From NCBI GenBank assembly GCA_013368325.1, contig JAACJK010000001.1, forward strand, positions 558,001-622,000: 64,000 bases of DNA. Reading direction: 5' to 3'. Made by a program: the position numbers and the translations under genes. The DNA is from Ephemerocybe angulata. Its lineage: Eukaryota; Basidiomycota; Agaricomycetes; Agaricales; Psathyrellaceae. The notes beneath the pieces were generated by a model. That model made no database searches and had not been told where the DNA came from. It saw nothing but the letters and a program-made list of their open reading frames with translations. Shown here one piece after another: positions 42,231 to 52,752 of this stretch; positions within the stretch are counted from its first letter, which is position 1; every line of letters begins with the position of its first letter.

Positions 42231-43242
42231 CAAGTAGCCCACCCCAGCAGTTTCGCGATAAAGTCACAGCCCGTTATCAAAGACGCCTGCATTCTTCGGC
42301 ACAGTCACTGCTCGAGGGATGGATGGACGGACTTCTCATAGCACTAGAATTGGTGAGTCAGGAAACGATGGAGACAGCTTTCGGGCTCCCCAGAAACCAA
42401 CTAGAAACGAAAGAATTCGGTCAGGGAAAGCCGTCGAATCCTCGACTGTAATGGGTCTGACGGCGACGTCACTTTGCATGAGCAGAACAGAACTCGCCGT
42501 GTGCGACGTGTTCTTGACGAGATGCCGGCGAGTTCAGAACTGTCGAAGGGAGGGTCCGGGCGGCAGTACGTAGTCCGTGAAGAAGTCGTAGGATCTGGAG
42601 AACATGCTGGTTGATCAATCGATCACAAGTCAAGCCGCGCCGTGGTGAACCGGTGATTCCGAGGCCATTTATGGCATCGGCTCTTTTCCCCGGCAAAATC
42701 GGGCGCCAAGCTTTTTTTTGCATTTGCGACCATGTGACTTCTCGGTCACGTGACATCTTTCAAAAGAGGTTGAGAGTTCAACTCTCGGTAAAGCCATTCT
42801 TTTATTTTGGTCTCTATTTTGTATTATCGTACCATGTGCAAGGTTAAATAGTACCGTTGGTTCATATATATCTTAAATATGTTTGTAGGTGTATAGTTAC
42901 ATTCTGCAAGCATAGTAATTGTATATTCAAACATAAATGAAAGCACAGTTTATTAAATACACATGAATCTAGCAGTTGTCCAGCGGCCAGCCTCAGAATG
43001 GCCTCGGAATTGCCATGCGCAGCAATGGTCTACTACCCACAAGTGCTTGGCTAAGCGCCCGTTGGTGTCAAGCCTCCAAGAGAATTGCCGACTGATCTCA
43101 CTCTTGGCTCCCAAGATCAAGGGAACCCTCTCATACTCTCATGGGTGGTTCAAAACGGAGTATTAATTCGGTTCTCGCACTTAATTACACCAGTATCGGT
43201 ATAGAAAAAATCCATGCTCATCAACCATGAGACGGTTCAAAG
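42231..43242. other. Gene-free spacer with dispersed repeat and AT-rich tract
   Basis: Contains the dispersed inverted repeat (42266-42540) and an AT-rich stretch (42780-42960). The short open frames have no family features. Confidence 0.4.
42266..42540 (+). repeat. Dispersed inverted repeat, copy 2
   Basis: Plus-strand copy of the sequence at 34255-34612 (minus). Similarity starts at CAGCCCGTTATCAAAG and fades after GACGTGTTCTTGA, giving about 270 bp of alignable sequence with scattered substitutions and indels. Confidence 0.6.
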
Positions 43243-45076
43243 CTAGTCTGAGTGATCCCAGCGTACGCTAATGCCTGGCACCGACGCCTTTATCCTGTCC
43301 ACATCCTCCGCCTCAATATGAGAACATGCATTAATATCCAGCTCGAGCAAAGGCCCTGCCTCCAAGCGTTGTAGCAGCATCTGAATCAGAACTCCAACCT
43401 CGCAGTGCGTCCCTCTTCCAAGCCCACGTGTCTCCAGGACGAGAGAATGCAGCGCGGGAAACAGGATGTCCGGATGCGCAGGCGGAATGGACTGTTCGTC
43501 GGTTGCATGAATTGGCAGCAGGCCAAAAAGGTGGCTTCGCGGACTGCCCCTCATGAACGTAATGCTGGCCAGGTTGGTTAGGTGCCCAAACGCGCTCTGG
43601 AACAGGGACCGAGAGCAGCCACAGTCGGACTCAACATGGAGGTACTTGAGATGGGCGAGGTCGAAGTATGTCGACAAGGACTGTGTGAAGGTGTTGATAT
43701 GATCTCCGACAACCTCCCCTTGACGGTCGTGCCCGAAGGAAATACTGATTGACCAAAGCCTGGAAAAGGTTCCCGGGTGTGTATCGTCTGTGTATAGATC
43801 GTTGGCTTTGCCTTGAGTCCCCCATTTCGTGTCCCTTGATTTGGCCTCCCGCTCCTCATGCTCCTGAACCAACTCTAATTGGAAGTGTTGAAAGTGAGCC
43901 TCCTCCATAATAAGGGAGATAAATGCCGGTTCCGACCCTTCCTTACATTGACATGATTGGGCCATTTTACCAAGGAGCTGCCCCATCTCTTCAGCGACAG
44001 GCTCATTCCTACAGTCAACCTCGATATTCGGGCGCTTTGGAATACGCACTCCACCAAAGAAAACGATGACCGGCGCCACCGAGTCTTTTAATACCAGATA
44101 AGCAAGATTGCTGAGTTCCACGGGAGGACGCGCCGGTGTTGAAGATTTGTGGGGGAGGGGGAGAACATTTGCGAGGTACACGTCGTTGAGAAGGGGCATT
44201 TGCCCGAGCGAGTGGAAAAAGTCGTCTGCGGTAGGACGTTCGAACTCGGCCGCAGGCGAAACACTAAGCCGGAGGTGCGTCAATACCGAGCTAGGAGGGA
44301 CGTTTTTCCAGTGGAAGAGGCAACCATCAAGCGTGAGACGCCTGAGTTTGGGTGTACCGCCCATGAGGAAGTCAACTGGCAGTTCCTCCCGGTTGTCAAA
44401 CCCAGTTGGCGCCCAGTGCCCAAGCCCATCCCCTACAATCCTAAGCGCCTCGAGGATAGGGAGAGGCTCACAAAGCTTGGACAGTGCTGCACCAAGGACT
44501 GATCTGGAAGCGAGCGGTGGTGATTTTCGGTGTCTTCGGGGCTTATAATTATCCTCATCGCTTCTCGAGAGACCGATGTTTCGCAGGCGACAGGGGTAGC
44601 TCAATGCGCTACAGAGCACTTCAGTGAAGTACCCATTCCGTATATTTGAATTCGACGTCTAGCGGGGCTCCCGACGAGCGCGCTAGCATGATTTCTATGT
44701 AGTTGGGAGCGCAGTGGAACGAAAGGCGAGACCATAGCGGCCAGTGGTTAATGGCCACCTCCCGCCAATGGCAGCAAACCGCCGAGATGCACTCCCGGGC
44801 TGACCACCTTGCGCAGAGCCTCGATACATTCCTCCCTATGTTTGAACGAACATAGCATTCGAAGACCATGCCCAGGATTTCCGGGGGAAGCCGGTTGATA
44901 ATCGGAAACATGTTCTGGCCACTTTTTAGAGCGCGTATCTCGCGTTGCAAGGCATGGATGCGATTCTCGAGCCGCTCAATGTGCTGTGGATTGGTGGCAC
45001 TACCGATTCCGTCCAGCAAGGCTTTCGTGGCAAGGGAAAATGTCGAAAGCTCCTCTGTACCTCCGGGATTCGCCAT
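43243..45076 (-). pseudogene. F-box/LRR gene, subfamily 2, with a frame break
   Basis: Starts at 45076 ('MANPGGTEELSTFSLA'). The first block has the leader helix 'RLENRIHALQREIRALKSGQ', the F-box 'NRLPPEILGMVFECYV', 'AVCCHWREVAINH', 'LWSRLSF' and 'MLARSSGAPLDVEFKY', then meets a stop at 44621. The rest of the LRR body continues in another frame from about 44630 down to 43243 ('LPILEALRIVGDG', 'LRRLTLDGCLFHWK', terminal 'DRIKASVPGISVRWDHSD'). The shift falls at a GGG run near 44634: one base fewer would join the frames in register with paralogues. No intron with good signals explains it. Either a fresh frameshift (pseudogene or strain polymorphism) or a sequencing error. It lies head to head with the gene at 45424. 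Confidence 0.65.
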
Positions 45077-45423
45077 GCAGTACCCCTGAAAGAATAAGTA
45101 CAGATATTCTGTAGGGTAATAAGGCACCACGTACGTTGTGGATGCTCGTCTAGCAACAGATCGACTATAATCGAAATTGAAGAGAAAAAGACGATGAAAC
45201 CGCTGAACGTGCCCACGAATCGGAATATAAATATTCCCACAGATCGCCGGCGCCTAACCCGGCGCCAGACCCCGGCCGAATTTCCTGGGACCTTACTTCG
45301 GGCAACATTTTGAACCTCTGTCTTATGCCACAAGCCGCATCTAACGCGGTTTGAAGAGGTGAGCCCAGACATTCCAGGTCCCGTTTAGCGGATTTAACGC
45401 GCAATCAGTTGAAGACGATTCAG
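45077..45423. promoter_or_regulatory. Shared 5' region of divergent F-box/LRR genes
   Basis: 347 bp between opposite start codons; a minus-strand leader intron may end near 45091. No distinct promoter motif. Confidence 0.35.
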
Positions 45424-47271
45424 ATGTCTGAAAAACCATTCGAAACGGTCACCGAAGCTCTCGCAACCAGCTTCACCGGCCCAGCAACACGCGCTCTAGT
45501 CGAGCAATACGGTACCCCCTCCATCCTTGAATACAAAAAGCAAGTCGCAACCCGAATCCTCGAGCTAGAACACGACATCCGCATCCTCAAGACATGTCAA
45601 AATTCGACGCCTACCGTCAACTGCCTTCCCCCAGAAATCCTCTCGCAAATCTTTCTCCACCTGTTCTGGACGATGGAGCGCGAATACAGAGAGGACCACA
45701 AAATCTTCTGGATTCTCTCGACGCACGTCTGCCGGCACTGGCGCGCCGTCGCTCTGGGTTGCGCAGCTCTCTGGACGAATTTCGCGTTCGACATGCACGG
45801 GGACCTCATACGTGCGATCCTTCCCCGGTCGAAGAATCTTCCGCTATCGGTGACCCTGAAATGCGGTGGCATGACGGACATCGATGCACTAGGAGAGGTC
45901 TTGTCACAGACAGCGCGCCTGCGTTACCTCGACCTCTCTCCCCTTCCCCACCCAAAGCCGAGCCGAACCGATAACATCATGCGCTCCCTCGATCCCGAGT
46001 TCAATAAGCGCTACAGCCCAGCGTCATGCACCGCAGCGTTGGCTCGCATGGGCCCAAGCGCGCCTTTATTGACGACACTGTCGGTGTCCTACACTAACCT
46101 CAAGGAAGACGAACACCTTCCTGAAAACTTCCTAAAAGCCGCCGTGCCCGCTCTCAAGCACCTCAAATTTGATAACTTTGACTTGCTTTGGTCGAGGATT
46201 CCCTTCTCGAAAACGCTAAAGACGCTGCATCTCGGAGAAGCTGTGTCCTTGTGTCCTGAATTCCCCGCTATGCTCGAGACTTTTAAAGGCCTTCCGCGCC
46301 TCGAGCGCCTCACTCTCCGTGGTATGTTCCCAGATCGTAGATTTAAGCGGTTTCCAGGAATGAAACCATTCACGTTTGGAAAGAAACTCAAGCACCTCTC
46401 TCTTGAGGATACGGGACTTGCAATTGGCAATTTCCTCTTGGGAATCCGGGTCCCAAAGACGACTCTCATCGACATCCAATTTACCGGGGAGGAGGAGTGG
46501 TCCCAACCGAATGACTCGTGCGTCGAAAGTATCAAGGAGCTGTGGAGGGATGACCCATTGAACTGGACGAAGGAAGAAGTCTACTCTCTCGAAATATCCC
46601 GCAACGACATGCGTCCACAGTTCGAATTCAGGTTTGGCAGTGTACCGGAGACGCTTGGCTGGAGATATCAACTGGATGAGGGTGTCCCGCATCTGACAGT
46701 CCGGTTCCCTCCCTACTTGCATGGCACCGACCCCAACCTAACCTTCCTCGCCTCTGTCCAAACGCACTTCGACTTCACCATGCTCTCCACACTTCACTTC
46801 AACGAAGACAGCGAACTGGCCCGCAACCCCGTCTTCGAGAGCACCTTCTCCCGCCTTCCGAATTTACAGCTCATCTCTTTCGATCGATGCGATATGACTG
46901 GCTTTTTGCATGTTCTGGACGACGACCCCGCCTGCAACACCATTGACGAGTCCTCTGGACCTTCGACAGGGGTCGTTACATCAGCAGCAGTGGTCCCGTG
47001 CTTCCCAGCTCTCGAAGCGATAGAAATATTCCGCAAGTCTTTCCAGAAAAAGCGCATCGACACTATCATCCGGGTGCTGAACAAACGGAGAGCCGACCAC
47101 CGATTAGGGACGCTCCAGATCTACGACTGCTTTAACCTTGACAAGGCAGATATTGCTAGAATCGAGGAAGGTGTCCCGGATATCTACGTGGATTGGGATG
47201 GGGTAATGGTTAGAAAGAAGGTTAATATTTTTGACGAGTCTTCTTCTGATGGGTCAGACTCCGACTTTTAA
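45424..47271 (+). CDS. F-box/LRR protein, subfamily 2 (long form)
   Basis: Single exon of 615 residues, the longest of the array. From ATG 45424 ('MSEKPFETVTEALATS') it shows the leader helix 'RILELEHDIRILKTCQNS', F-box 'NCLPPEILSQIFLHLFWTM', 'STHVCRHWRAVALGC', 'LWTNFAF', an extended LRR region ('LKHLKFDNFDLLWSRIPF', 'LERLTLRGMFPD') and the terminal 'DIARIEEGVPDIYVDWDGV' followed by a Ser/Asp-rich tail. Uninterrupted and apparently functional. Probable SCF adaptor with unknown target. Flanked by the frameshifted paralogue and by copy 2 of the segmental duplication. Confidence 0.87.
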   Translation: MSEKPFETVTEALATSFTGPATRALVEQYGTPSILEYKKQVATRILELEHDIRILKTCQNSTPTVNCLPPEILSQIFLHLFWTMEREYREDHKIFWILSTHVCRHWRAVALGCAALWTNFAFDMHGDLIRAILPRSKNLPLSVTLKCGGMTDIDALGEVLSQTARLRYLDLSPLPHPKPSRTDNIMRSLDPEFNKRYSPASCTAALARMGPSAPLLTTLSVSYTNLKEDEHLPENFLKAAVPALKHLKFDNFDLLWSRIPFSKTLKTLHLGEAVSLCPEFPAMLETFKGLPRLERLTLRGMFPDRRFKRFPGMKPFTFGKKLKHLSLEDTGLAIGNFLLGIRVPKTTLIDIQFTGEEEWSQPNDSCVESIKELWRDDPLNWTKEEVYSLEISRNDMRPQFEFRFGSVPETLGWRYQLDEGVPHLTVRFPPYLHGTDPNLTFLASVQTHFDFTMLSTLHFNEDSELARNPVFESTFSRLPNLQLISFDRCDMTGFLHVLDDDPACNTIDESSGPSTGVVTSAAVVPCFPALEAIEIFRKSFQKKRIDTIIRVLNKRRADHRLGTLQIYDCFNLDKADIARIEEGVPDIYVDWDGVMVRKKVNIFDESSSDGSDSDF

Positions 47272-47365
47272 CAATATTGTTTGATCCCCTTTGGGGTGGC
47301 TGAAAGCACGATGTTTCATGGCATCGGAATTCGGGCTCAGAGTGTACATTCTTCTATGTAGATAA

Positions 47366-49130
47366 CCAAGACCCACTGCGTGCTCACTCCGAGTCCCTCA
47401 CTTTGCTAGGACGTTTGAACCAGGTGAACGAAATTCGTTGAAGGGGTCGAAAAGATATAATCGTGGTATTATGCAGCAATGAAGACGAGTGACGGAATAT
47501 ATAATAGTGCAAGAAAAGGTGCGCCTCCATACTGAAATTCTCGAAAATCATGGGGATTCGGAGGACTCAAAAGTCGTCGAATCTGAGCTTAGATTCATGC
47601 ATACAGCCCTCAATTTCGAGTCAGAAAAGGACCAATATCAGACCCGATCTGAGCCCCGAATGCATCGCAAGCGAAGACCGACGTGGTTCTCATTGTCTCC
47701 TCGCGCTTAGTCATCTCAAAGACGAATTCAGATCCCCTCTGCACAACTCGAGCGTATCCTCCCGGGCCGTGGAATGCCTGTGGGGTCTGGGTGTAGACGT
47801 ATCCAGACGTCACCAGTCGCTAAAGAACAAGATTCGGTTAGCATCACACCTTAATATGATGCCATAAAATAGGAAGACGAACCTCTATAGCGTTGATAAC
47901 CCAAACTCAACAATCTACCGTGATGGGAACGCCTTTGAGGAGCCTGTCCACCCTAGCACGGTCCACAGGGATGCTCGTAGACCCCCCACTCAACTTTCCG
48001 AGACACAGAACTCCTAGAAGCCGCGGAGTTCTGGCCGGAACATCCTTGGACTCATACCTCCACGGGCTATTGTTGAGGTTGACAGCATGATAGATGGTAC
48101 TGTTCACGATTTTGGGCGCGGCGCCTGACTCGTCGAAAACTCCAATTACCGGGTTCTTAGGGCAGATGAGGATGGAGAAATGGTAGTCTTGACTGTGCTT
48201 GGGGTTGGGCTTTGTATAGTAGGCAACGTAGACTCTGTCTGAGGAGGGCATTGTGGACGGTGGGGCTGGGGGGATTGGGTACGACCAACCAGCACTGGGA
48301 GGGGTCAGTTTTATAGGAATTGGCGCGCCTACCGTGGCATACTTTGAACATCCTAACGCACAGTTACAATGGAATGCCACCATTCACAAGCCTACAAAGC
48401 GTGCCGATCCTGACAATGGCTGCCTATCTCACCATAGACACGAGCGGTAGCAGCTTGGACAATGCCCAGTGCCAATGTTTATCCATTTTTGAGCTCGTAT
48501 GAGCATGAACGAGGGGTGAGAGTGGATTGTTGAAGCTCAGCTCCGCGTAGGGCCTGATTAAGCGCTAAGCGCTGGACTAAGCGCCCTGCTTTGAAGAACC
48601 TCGCTAGTTGATTTGCAAAGCCCATGATCCATCGTAATCGACAGAATTTGAATTGTGCTTCTGTATTGTTGCAAGGTACGTGATGCTACTCCTGAGTACT
48701 GTTATGAGCATTGTCCTTGCCTCAGCAATGCAACCCACCTGAGGCCTTGACTTCATTTGGACTTCATACCCCTTTCTTACATAGGCGGTAACCATCTGGG
48801 CCGATGGAGCTGTATCAAAGCAAGCTTTCCTTTTGCATCCAGTTCTCCGATTTTTGCTACCGTGACCCCGAGGTACACAACACAGGGGGGTCGAAGGAAC
48901 AAAGCACGTAGTAGATGGGAGAGATCAGAATAAAATCAATACTCTGCCTTCCTTTTGCGCTAGCCAACGGCATGTGCTTACCAACGCTTTCTCTAAGGTA
49001 TACGCTGAGAGTGTATCTGAGCAATGGCCCAGGTCGGAGCATTGCTCCGAAGCACCCAACCCCAAATTTTCATGACTCAAACTCGCACACCCCTTCAATC
49101 TCTTCGAGCATCCCTTGTATACGTTATTGC
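47366..49130. repeat. Segmental duplication, copy 2 (direct repeat)
   Basis: Direct copy of 40745-42200. It keeps the gene, its intron and both flanks, but carries about 300 bp extra at 48730-49032, bordered by AGCAATG on both sides. Confidence 0.85.
47610..48251 (-). CDS. Small two-exon unknown protein, duplicated copy 2
   Basis: Exons 48251..47883 (369 nt, same as copy 1) and 47819..47610 with an equally long 63-bp intron; 192 residues. The first exon is almost identical to copy 1 ('MPSSDRVYVAYYTKPNPKH', 'HAVNLNNSPWRYESKDVPAR', 'LLGVLCLGKLSGG', 'GVPITVDC'). The second exon is more diverged ('LVTSGYVYTQTPQAF', 'FACDAFGAQIGSDIG') but remains in frame. An uninterrupted frame after duplication suggests both copies are under constraint. 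Cytosolic by appearance; function unknown. Confidence 0.75.
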
Positions 49131-49135
49131 TGAAT

Positions 49136-49693
49136 TAGAAGATTTGGGCACATGCTAGCCACCACGGAATATGCGGCACAGCGAAGTATGTTGACAGCAA
49201 AGGGGGAAGTCAGGATAGGACGGATTGTTTACCTTAAGTGGGCCACTCCGGCTATTATTAACTTTGAAAAGGCCTGGAAATCAATGACGATCCTCAGTGC
49301 CGTTCGCCGGCATGTGTATACTCGAGAGGTAGTTATGCTTCTTTTTCTCATGGTAGGCTTCCTGGATGTCTCGAGAGGCTCTCTTGGAGGGTATTAGCAC
49401 TTGCGTGTACACCGGCAAAAGGAGTACGCTGACCGATTTGTTTAGGAAGCGATTGACATGGGCGCTTAACTTGCGCGAAACACCGCATTAGCTTCTCCAT
49501 ATCTAAAGCCCCCTTAGCAGACGGCGGACATACGGAACAGAGTCTGGGTTTAGAATCGGTTCCGTGGTGGGGTCGTCGCAGTATCGAATTCTGCGACATG
49601 AACATGAGGGAGCTATATATTCTGGAGCAATTCACCTCCTTAACCAACCCATTCCACTTCCATCTCATCTCCCTCCTACCATATAGCCCCACC
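49136..49693. other. Intergenic region before the P450 fragment
   Basis: No gene recognised; CTATATATTC near 49615 may be a TATA-like element of the P450. Confidence 0.35.
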
Positions 49694-51450
49694 ATGGCGA
49701 ATTCACTTATCCCCACAATATTGCGCACTCTGCCCGTTTTTGCTGCCACCTGGTTCGGTTGGTGCTTCCTCAGAAGATTGTTCGTCAAGCATCCTTTGGC
49801 TGACATTGTAGGGCCGCCATCGGACTCATGGGCAGCTGGTAAGCTTCAAAAGACACCGATGTCTTACCATTCACTAATCGTCCGCATGTAGGGAGTCTCT
49901 TGAGCCTCCTAGGCCCTGATGCGTGGAGTTACCACAATAAGCAGATTAAGAAATGTGCGTCCATCACCTGCGGTAATTCTGGCATAGATTCGATTCGCTG
50001 ACTTGCGGCCTATCCCAAATGCAGTTGGAAAAACTTTCAAATTCACGGGAATGATGCGAGTGCGCAGAGGTGTATTTTAGATATGTATATGGCCGTTGAT
50101 TGATCAGTCTACGCAGGAACAAGCGCTCTACACCTTTGACCCCAAGGCCATGCACCATATATTTGTTAAGGTACGCCGAGTCGCGACCACCAACCAGCGT
50201 GAGGGTCTCATGCCTACAAATTCTTGGCAGGACCAGCACTTGTTCCCGGAGACCGACGAGTTCATTCGGTGCGTGCGAGGTGCTTTCTAATCGACCACCT
50301 TCATGCTCAATTATCTTGTTTGGTCGTTCAGTGGAATGTACCAGCTTCTTGGGCCCGCCATGACCGCTGTTGGAGGTCAGCAAGCCAAATGCGTGTACTG
50401 GGCGTCTTGGACGATACTGATGGAGTTTTGGATGTCCGCAGCTGCGGACCACAGTCGGCACCGGAGACTCCTCACCCCTGTTTTCTCGGTCGCTCATTTG
50501 CGCGAAATAGGTGAGCATGGGACGGGCGCCATACCATATCCGTGAAGCTGAGGAGAAACTTGCTAGTACCCGTATTTTTCGGAGTTGGGCATAAGGCTCG
50601 TCCAAGGGTGGGCTGGTCTTTAAATTACCGGCCCATACATGGGTGGTTGGTTCAGCCTTTTGGCTGCTAAAATTTTGTTGGACCCCCCTCTATAAACCCT
50701 AAAATGGGGCCTGGGAGGCCAATTTTGGTGCAGTTCTCAGCTGTGAGGGCATTCAAAAATTATATAAAACATGATAGTAATGTTCTGGACTATTTACAGT
50801 GCTTAAATATGTAGTTACAATGATAATAAATACTTTGCACCAAGTGGGAATTGAACTCGCGCCCACCGGTCGACCTTTGGGTGGACCCCGGATGCCGGCG
50901 AGTTGAGCAGAGGCTGAAAAAGCTTATGTAAATTGCCTTTTTGGGAAGGCTTGGCGCTTACGTAGGTGGTTGGTTCAATTTTTGAGGGCTTAAATTTTTT
51001 TCCGACCCTAGTGCTATATTCTGAAGACCGGCCCACCCTTGGGCTCGTCTTTCCGCCTCGAGACTAAAATCTCGCCTAATGCTTGCTTATAATAGCTTCA
51101 AAGCGCCTTAGCGCAGAAGGTCTCTCGAGGTGAAAATGAGGTGAGTTCAACAGGACAAGAGTCTAAATCAAAGTGATCTGATGTTCCCTACCCATTATAG
51201 GTCGATTTGGCTGAGTGGATGACTCGCACTGCGCTGGAACTCATCGGGCAGAGCGGATTCGCATTTTCCTTCGATTCTCTTGAATTTGATGGACCTCAAC
51301 ATCCCTACGGCCCCACTATCAAGCAACTATTGTGAGTCGCAACTACTAGGAGCCTACATGTCTGAGCCTATCGTCACTTAATACGTTCACAGAGCATCCA
51401 TCAATGACAGTCTCATCTTGAGCTTTCGAATCCTTGTCGTTCCATGGGTG
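49694..51450 (+). pseudogene. Cytochrome P450, N-terminal half only (truncated)
   Basis: A heme monooxygenase gene of an agaricomycete P450 clan, reduced to about its first 255 residues. An N-terminal membrane anchor is seen ('LPVFAATWFGWCFLRRLF'), then 'GPPSDSWAAG', 'LLSLLGPDAWSYH', 'ALYTFDPKAMHHIFVKDQ', 'LFPETDEFIR', 'HSRHRRLLTPVFSVAHLREI' (helix C), 'VPVFFGVGHK', 'LQSALAQKVSRG', 'DLAEWMTRTALELIGQSGFA' and finally 'RILVVPWV' before a stop at 51450. The I-helix AGxDT, ExxR and heme-Cys regions are absent from the window. The break coincides with an LTR-like sequence at 51449. A hAT-type MITE sits at the splice junction after 'GVGHK', and the exon 3/exon 4 joint (about 50070) also does not keep frame. 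Non-functional as an enzyme. Confidence 0.82.
50603..51041. mobile_element. hAT-type MITE inserted in the P450 gene
   Basis: 439-bp non-autonomous element. Terminal inverted repeats are CAAGGGTGGGCTGGTCTT on the left and, reversed, CAAGGGTGGGCCGGTCTT on the right (17/18). It is flanked by perfect 8-bp direct repeats GGCTCGTC at 50595-50602 and 51042-51049, the target-duplication length of hAT transposases. Termini starting CA..GGG also fit hAT. No coding capacity. Subterminal direct repeats start with GGTGGTTGGTTCA (about 50640 and 50964). Confidence 0.85.
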
Positions 51451-51641
51451 TAACAGGAGACGGAACGGCATAGCCGTTCCGTTGTTTGGTAGTGTTAGTT
51501 TTAGGTACTTTGATGTTCGAGGAGCGCCAACGGCACTCCTCACGCTTAACCACATACACGCAGCACGGAAACCAATAATAACTGGGTTCTGTCTACGTGT
51601 CGGTTGAGCATTCCCCCCATAACGCGCTCTGCCGCGTTACA
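51449..51641 (+). mobile_element. LTR-like sequence (possible solo or 5' LTR)
   Basis: Begins TGTAAC and ends GTTACA, the inverted terminal hexamers expected of an LTR (TG...CA). It starts exactly where P450 similarity stops. No matching 5-bp target repeat on the right and no second LTR was found, so a truncated retroelement is the best reading. A 23-bp palindrome lies at 51460-51482. Confidence 0.35.
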
Positions 51642-52752
51642 GTTTTTTAGACAGCCAGATCTCTCACATCTCTACGCGCTTTTCTCTCTTACACGCTGTC
51701 GTTGCCACGTCGCCCGCTCAGGACCACCACTCGACTTCAACAGCACGCCAACTGATGTGCTAGCCCGATTCAGCAGCCATCAGTGGGCACCATGGAACCA
51801 GGAAGGAGCAGGAAGGAGCGGGAGGACAGGGGAACCAGTGGGATTAGGAAGGAGATGGGCACCGGAGGTGTGGGATGGTTTCCGGAGGTGCGTTTGCTGC
51901 CATATAGCAGGAGCATGCCGGAACCGGAACCGGAGATCGTAGAGGCCGTGAACGCGAGCATTCTGGGCAATCTACGAGCAGGAACTCTGCAGGGTGGCCT
52001 TGCAGCACAGAGATGGAGTCAACGACGACGAGGGATTCATGGAGGAAGCGAGGGCTGCGTTCGAGTGCGCCTGGGACCATCAGCAGAATGTCAATGAAGG
52101 GGGTCACGATATCCCTCGCGAAGTCATTCATCCCGTCCGATGGAAATTTGCGACTACATTCTGGAACAAGCTCGCATTCCCCAAGCCTATGGACAATCGA
52201 AAGGGGAACTGGGTTGAGCTGGCTGTCAGAGACACCATAAGGACTGCTCAGAGAGTCCTGGCAGGGCAACTTGAGCGAGTGGACCAAAAGCTGCCATGTC
52301 ACCTAGCCCCTCCCTCGGTTCCCAAGTCGATAAAACTGGAATCTTCACGGCGGCTACCCCCCATCTTGCTCCACCACTCCCCACCAGCTCACCCAGAGTT
52401 CATCCCCCATCCGACTCCTCCGCACCTGGAACCGAAACCGCTAAAGGTCGACCCCCAATTCCGCACTCCCATCCGTCATGTGTCATTTCACCACTCTTTG
52501 TCGGCCAACCCCCAGTCCTTCCCCATTCCGCACCTGGACCCGAAATCGCTGAAAGTTGAACCGCAATTCCGCACGCCCATTCGCCAGCGGTCATTTCGGA
52601 CAGCAACCATTGGTCTAGGCGACAGCGACTCGGATTCGGAGTCCGGCGACCGACCTGCTCGTGATGATGGAGAAGTCTTCACAACCTCCGAGATGTCACA
52701 GAGTGACGCTTCAATGACCTTACCTTATTGGGTTACCTGGGCCTGCATATGA
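51642..52752 (+). other. Internal region with a repeat-containing open frame
   Basis: The frame 51994-52752 stays open for 252 codons. It starts with a soluble-looking part ('PREVIHPVRWKFATTFWNKL') and ends with two imperfect 36-residue repeats ('FRTPIRHVSFHHS', 'FRTPIRQRSFRT'). No protease, integrase, RT or zinc-knuckle motif is visible. It could be a gag-like relic of the element starting at 51449, or noncoding. Weak support. Confidence 0.25.

Noticed and set aside
50830..50935. tRNA or SINE (minus strand) from a B-box-like AGTTCAATTCC
   Set aside because: No cloverleaf or A box; it lies inside an element fully explained by hAT-type terminal repeats and target duplication.
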